Below are positions 6,673 through 9,633 of a DNA stretch of 9,633 bases, piece after piece; the first letter of the stretch is position 1; every line of letters starts with the position of its first letter. The position numbers were made by a program, and so were the translations under genes. The notes under the pieces are model-generated. The model was given only the letters and a program-made list of their open reading frames with translations, made no database searches and was not told the origin of the DNA. Source of the stretch: Ktedonobacterales bacterium (GTDB taxonomy: Bacteria > Chloroflexota > Ktedonobacteria > Ktedonobacterales > JADMIN01); contig JANWHL010000202.1 of assembly GCA_025450405.1 (NCBI GenBank), positions 1 to 9,633 on the forward strand, in the 5' to 3' direction.

Positions 6673-6699
6673 GCGGCCCACCCGAACGGCTTGCGCGCC
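6673..6699. repeat. Direct repeat copy 1 (27 bases)
   Basis: It begins GCGGCCCACCCGAA and ends GGCTTGCGCGCC. It matches 6890-6916 at 26 of 27 positions; the single difference is C here against T in copy 2. The copies lie 217 bases apart in the same orientation, both in non-coding sequence between the WD40 gene and the nuclease gene. They may be remnants of a dispersed intergenic repeat or the flanks of an excised or inserted segment. Confidence 0.7.
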
Positions 6700-6889
6700 G
6701 AATCCACGCCCGCGCTGGCGCCGTGCGCGGCCGTGGGCTCTCCACCGCCTACCCGCTGGGAGCCTTGCCGGGCGGATTCGCCGCGTCCTTCAGGGCGCCT
6801 CCTCGCTCCACCACCCCCGTCGCCCTCGGCAGGGACGCCCGCCCGACCCACGCCCGGCTCGTACCCGGAGCGAACCTTGAATGGCTCAG

Positions 6890-6916
6890 GCGGCCCACCC
6901 GAATGGCTTGCGCGCC
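6890..6916. repeat. Direct repeat copy 2 (27 bases)
   Basis: Second copy of the repeat at 6673-6699, differing at one base. It directly abuts the candidate promoter at 6917-6933, so it would occupy the -35 and upstream region of the nuclease gene. Confidence 0.7.
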
Positions 6917-6933
6917 CATGATATGCTGCGGGC
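6917..6933 (+). promoter_or_regulatory. Candidate extended -10 promoter for the nuclease gene
   Basis: CATGATATGCTGCGGGC carries TGA-TATGCT, an extended -10 arrangement, and differs at only one base from the element upstream of the lipoprotein gene (4464-4480). No -35 match is seen at normal spacing. Transcription starting near 6935 would give a leader of about 58 bases before the ATG at 6993. Confidence 0.4.
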
Positions 6934-6992
6934 AGACTCTACCGGGATCGGCACGAGGGTCCGCACCCGGGTCAGGGCGGAGGGGCGGCATC

Positions 6993-8087
6993 ATGGGGGC
7001 GGAGGCGGGCGCAATCGGCCATAGACCGGCAGGCACAGGGACGACGCGGGTGAACGATCACCCGCTGGTGGACGCGCTGGTAGGCAACGTGAAGACGCGC
7101 GCGGACTTCGCCCGCGCCCGCGACGAGGGCTGGTATCGTGTCCCCGTCGCGACAGTGCCGGAATCCCTGCGGGATCCGCTGTTGCGAGGTCGCGTGCGCA
7201 GTCTGGCGCTCTACCTGCCGAGCGCCTTCCGCGACGAGGGCTGCCAGGTGCGCTGGGTCGCGCCGATCCGCGCGGTGGTGGAGCGCCAGCGGCGCGAGCT
7301 GCTGCCGGACGAGCCGGAGCATCCGCGCGCGGACCAGCCCTACCTGCGTCTGGATCTCGGCCCGCTCAACCTCCTACCCCATCCTATACCGAGCCAGCGG
7401 TTGCGGCGCATCGTCCTCATCCCAACCACGCGCGCCAAACTGGAGACAGCCGGCGAGATCAACGACCTGTTTCATGCCAGTCCGCTCGAAGACGTACTCT
7501 GGCGCGCGCTCAAGGATGACGGCATCGAGGCTGAGCGCGAGTATTTCGTGGATGGCGACTGGCAGCGGCGCTACGCGCTGGACTTCGCCATCTTCGGGAA
7601 TGCGGGCAATCTGGATGTGGAGTGCGATGGCGACGCGTACCACGCCAACCCCGTGAAGGCCGCGTATGACAATCGCCGCAACAACTTCCTGACCGCCCGC
7701 GGTTGGAAGGTGCTCCGTTTTAGCACCGCGCAGATACGCGAGGCGCTCCCCGATGTGTTGACGTACGTCCGTGCGACCCTGAAACAGTGCGGTGGAGCAT
7801 CCATGATCGATCACCCGGTCACATTCGCCGATGTCGAGCCGTTACCCGACGCGCTCTGGCAGCCCGCGCTCTGGGCGGCCGAGGAGGCGACCGGGCGGAC
7901 CGTGGAACCGCGACGGCCGGAGCGCCGGAATACGCCGGGTAGTGCTCGTCGGGGGAGCCACGGACGGCGCCGTGCGCGACCCGACCTCGCGGCGGCTGGG
8001 TCGCCGGAAGCGGATGAAAGCAGTGTGCCACCAGTGCGGACACGCTCGCTGTGGGATGGCGTCGAGGCGGAGCCCGGTGAGGCCTGA
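6993..8087 (+). CDS. DUF559/Vsr-like PD-(D/E)xK nuclease-domain protein
   Basis: The 364-residue protein has a C-terminal endonuclease-like domain of the restriction-endonuclease fold. Residues 195-260 show YALDFAIF (D197), VECDGDAYH (E210 and D212) and, after an Arg-rich helix, FLTARGWKVLRFS. This is the D...ExD(G)...GW-V-RF pattern of DUF559 and Vsr-related nucleases. The N-terminal part (about 40-190) includes ALYLPSAFRDEG, RRELLPDEPEHPRA, IPTTRAKLETAGEINDLF and PLEDVLWRALKDDGIEAEREY; it looks conserved but I cannot name a domain. The last 85 residues or so are low-complexity, Arg/Pro-rich and probably disordered. The ATG at 6993 has GGAGGGG 7 bases upstream. A GTG at 7050 (VNDHPLVDAL) is the alternative start. 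No methyltransferase, helicase or toxin partner lies beside it, so it may act alone in DNA repair, defence or a mobile-element remnant. Its substrate is unknown. Confidence 0.85.
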   Translation: MGAEAGAIGHRPAGTGTTRVNDHPLVDALVGNVKTRADFARARDEGWYRVPVATVPESLRDPLLRGRVRSLALYLPSAFRDEGCQVRWVAPIRAVVERQRRELLPDEPEHPRADQPYLRLDLGPLNLLPHPIPSQRLRRIVLIPTTRAKLETAGEINDLFHASPLEDVLWRALKDDGIEAEREYFVDGDWQRRYALDFAIFGNAGNLDVECDGDAYHANPVKAAYDNRRNNFLTARGWKVLRFSTAQIREALPDVLTYVRATLKQCGGASMIDHPVTFADVEPLPDALWQPALWAAEEATGRTVEPRRPERRNTPGSARRGSHGRRRARPDLAAAGSPEADESSVPPVRTRSLWDGVEAEPGEA

Positions 8088-8137
8088 TGTCGTCAGCCAG
8101 CCGTCCTGTTCGGATAGGCACGCGCGTCGCCGTACGT

Positions 8138-8143
8138 TATAGT
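8138..8143 (+). promoter_or_regulatory. Candidate -10 hexamer for the GH3 lipoprotein gene
   Basis: TATAGT matches the -10 consensus at 5 of 6 positions in otherwise GC-rich sequence between the nuclease stop (8087) and the GH3 gene. No good -35 lies at normal spacing. It would give a leader of about 110 bases to the ATG at 8263. Confidence 0.3.
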
Positions 8144-8262
8144 AGAGGCAGCCAGGTGGCTGAGCGGCCAAATCGGTGATCCGCCGCTAGGTCGGTAATG
8201 GGCCAGTGGGCCAGCGGCGCGAGGACAGCGTGACGATCGCGCGGGAGCGGCGGGAGACGCGG

Positions 8263-9609
8263 ATGGCAGGGACAGCGCGATCGTGGGCCGGATTGCGATC
8301 AAGTCGGCGCGCGGAGCGGCGCGGCTGGGTCGCCGCGGCGCGCCGGACGGCACTGCTGGCGAGCTCGCTCTGGCTGCTGGTGCTGGCGGCGTGCGGCCAG
8401 GTGCCAGGTGGGGTCACCATGTCCAAGACCCAATCGGGCGTGAGCCAGCCAGCCCTGCTGCTGCCGCGCGGGCACACAGTGAACCAGCAGGCGTCGGAGC
8501 TGGTGGCGCACATGTCGCTGGACGACAAGCTCGGCCAGTTGATCATCATGCAGTTCACGGACAAGACCTATACGCCCATGCAGCGCTCGCTGGTGGTGCC
8601 TTTCCACCCAGGCGGCGTCATCCTGTACACGTACGCCATGGGCACACAGCGGCAGATCTTGGACATGCTGGGTGCCGCCCGGCGCGACAGCCCGATCCCG
8701 ATGTTCACCTTCCTCGACCTGGAGGGCGGGTATGTGGATCGGCTCCAGCCATATCTGGGCTATCGCATGTCGGCCGGCGAAATGGCCGCGACGGGCAAAC
8801 CCGGCGTGGCCGAGAGCGAGGGTGCGCGCGTAGCACACGACATGCTCAGCTTTGGTCTGAACGTGGACATCGCCCCCGACGTGGACGTGGCGCTCGTGGA
8901 CGGGCCCGATCTGGGCGACCGCACGTTCGGCTCCGACCCTAAGACGGTCGTCAAATACGCGGGTGCCTGGCTCCAGGGGTTGCAGAGCCACGGCGTCATC
9001 GGCACGATCAAGCACTTCCCCGGCCTGGGAGCGGCCACGACCGACGCCCACACCAGCCTCCCGATAGTGAATCGCACCCGCGCGGAGCTGGAGGCGACGG
9101 AGTTCGCGCCCTATCGCGCACTGATCGCCACCGGGCAGGTCCATATGATCATGACCACCGACGAGCAGGTGGACGCGCTCGACCCCCACTGGGCGTCGGA
9201 GTTGTCCCGGGCAACCATCACCGGCGTGCTGCGCGACGAGCTCCACTACGACGGCGTGGTGATCACGGACGGCCTGTACATGGACGGGGTGGAGAAGTCG
9301 CTGCTGGCCAATGGTATCCACGACACCTTCCCGCAGTCGTTCGCCGACGCCGCCGTGCTGGCCATCGAGGCGGGCGACGACATGGTGCTGGCCCCCTGGG
9401 CGCCCGACATGATGCAAGACATCGAGGCCAGCCTTAAGCAGGCGCTGGCGAACGGCACCCTGAGCATGCGCCAGGTGGACACTTCCGTGCGCCGCATCCT
9501 GGCGCTCAAGATCATGTTCCACCTGCTCAAAGGTCCAGCGGCGGCCGGCACCGGACCCCACTCCGAGCCGCTGGCGGACGCCGATCTCCCGCGCCGCCGG
9601 CCCGCGTAG
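8263..9609 (+). CDS. Lipoprotein glycoside hydrolase family 3, NagZ-like beta-N-acetylhexosaminidase
   Basis: Probably removes terminal N-acetylglucosamine from cell-wall or chitin-derived saccharides outside the cytoplasmic membrane. The 448-residue product has an Arg-rich n-region, a hydrophobic stretch and the lipobox VLAAC (lipid-modified C44). The GH3 N-terminal barrel follows: MSLDDKLGQLIIMQF, PGGVILY, DLEGGYVDRL (152-161), LNVDIAPDVDV, DRTFGSDP, IKHFPGLG (K250, H251), TDAHTSLP (D261, H263, the NagZ-type Asp-His pair) and VVITDGLYMDGV, with D336 in the nucleophile position. It lacks the second GH3 domain, like NagZ. Deviations are DLEGGYV for the usual DQEGGRV and TDGLYM for SDDLxM. I chose the ATG at 8263 because GGGAG lies 6 bases upstream. 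In-frame GTG codons at 8230 and 8206 would lengthen the n-region. The symbol nagZ is withheld because the enzyme is exported and its substrate is unproven. Confidence 0.9.
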   Translation: MAGTARSWAGLRSSRRAERRGWVAAARRTALLASSLWLLVLAACGQVPGGVTMSKTQSGVSQPALLLPRGHTVNQQASELVAHMSLDDKLGQLIIMQFTDKTYTPMQRSLVVPFHPGGVILYTYAMGTQRQILDMLGAARRDSPIPMFTFLDLEGGYVDRLQPYLGYRMSAGEMAATGKPGVAESEGARVAHDMLSFGLNVDIAPDVDVALVDGPDLGDRTFGSDPKTVVKYAGAWLQGLQSHGVIGTIKHFPGLGAATTDAHTSLPIVNRTRAELEATEFAPYRALIATGQVHMIMTTDEQVDALDPHWASELSRATITGVLRDELHYDGVVITDGLYMDGVEKSLLANGIHDTFPQSFADAAVLAIEAGDDMVLAPWAPDMMQDIEASLKQALANGTLSMRQVDTSVRRILALKIMFHLLKGPAAAGTGPHSEPLADADLPRRRPA

Positions 9610-9633
9610 CCACCCCGCGACTCACGACCAACC

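Larger units (their letters stand above)
6640..6992. other. 353-base intergenic region between the WD40 and nuclease genes
   Basis: I see no gene of its own here. The frame of the nuclease stays open through the region, but the sequence before 6993 is Arg/Pro/Ala-biased and overlaps the WD40 gene in another frame, so I treat it as non-coding. The region holds two 27-base direct repeats (6673-6699 and 6890-6916) and, immediately after the second, a candidate promoter (6917-6933). No T-tailed terminator hairpin follows the WD40 stop. Confidence 0.5.

Noticed and set aside
8146..8180. A tRNA-Ser/Leu-like 5' segment (AGGTGGCTGAGCGG) before the GH3 gene
   Set aside because: The string resembles a class II tRNA D-arm, but no anticodon arm, no T-loop GTTCGAATCC-type sequence and no matching acceptor strand follow, so it is not a complete tRNA. 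It could be a remnant or chance.
8299..9561. A 420-codon minus-strand frame opposite the GH3 gene
   Set aside because: His/Arg/Gln-rich antisense translation of a well-identified enzyme; no independent evidence.
6993..9609. A possible defence island formed by the nuclease and its neighbours
   Set aside because: The flanking genes are a WD40 membrane protein and a GH3 lipoprotein. No methyltransferase, helicase, toxin-antitoxin pair, integrase or transposase is present, so the window gives no support for a multi-gene defence system.

Overview
The window is about 70% G+C and reads as bacterial chromosome, most likely Chloroflexota and plausibly a Ktedonobacteria-like lineage. This is an inference from three things: a divisome block of FtsQ, FtsA and FtsZ; lipoproteins ending in Ala-Cys lipoboxes; and a membrane-anchored WD40 propeller built on 'AWSPDG' repeats, a style common in that phylum. 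No 16S rRNA or other decisive marker is present.

Left half, minus strand (about 4286 down to 1): the distal end of a division cluster in the usual order ftsQ, ftsA, ftsZ. FtsQ anchors the divisome in the membrane, FtsA tethers the ring to the membrane through a C-terminal amphipathic helix, and FtsZ is the tubulin-like ring polymer. ftsZ runs off the left edge of the window within its C-terminal peptide. A 69-base gap separates ftsQ and ftsA. ftsA and ftsZ are separated by an unusually long 339-base gap that holds a strong hairpin, a 7+7 base inverted repeat and a 10-base tandem repeat, which suggests ftsZ has its own control region.

Right half, plus strand (4559 to 9609): four genes diverging from the division block. 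They are a small secreted lipoprotein of unknown function, a single-pass membrane protein with an eight-repeat WD40 propeller, a stand-alone DUF559/Vsr-like PD-(D/E)xK nuclease with a conserved-looking N-terminal region, and a lipoprotein of glycoside hydrolase family 3 (NagZ-like). Each has its own spacing and a plausible Shine-Dalgarno, and they look like separate transcription units rather than one operon. A 17-base element that looks like an extended -10 promoter is nearly identical (16/17) upstream of the lipoprotein and of the nuclease.

I see no mobile element, CRISPR array, rRNA or complete tRNA, and no convincing new multi-gene system. The points most worth a second look are the ftsA-ftsZ control region, the shared promoter element, the direct repeats beside the nuclease gene, the nuclease itself, and the altered motifs in the GH3 enzyme.
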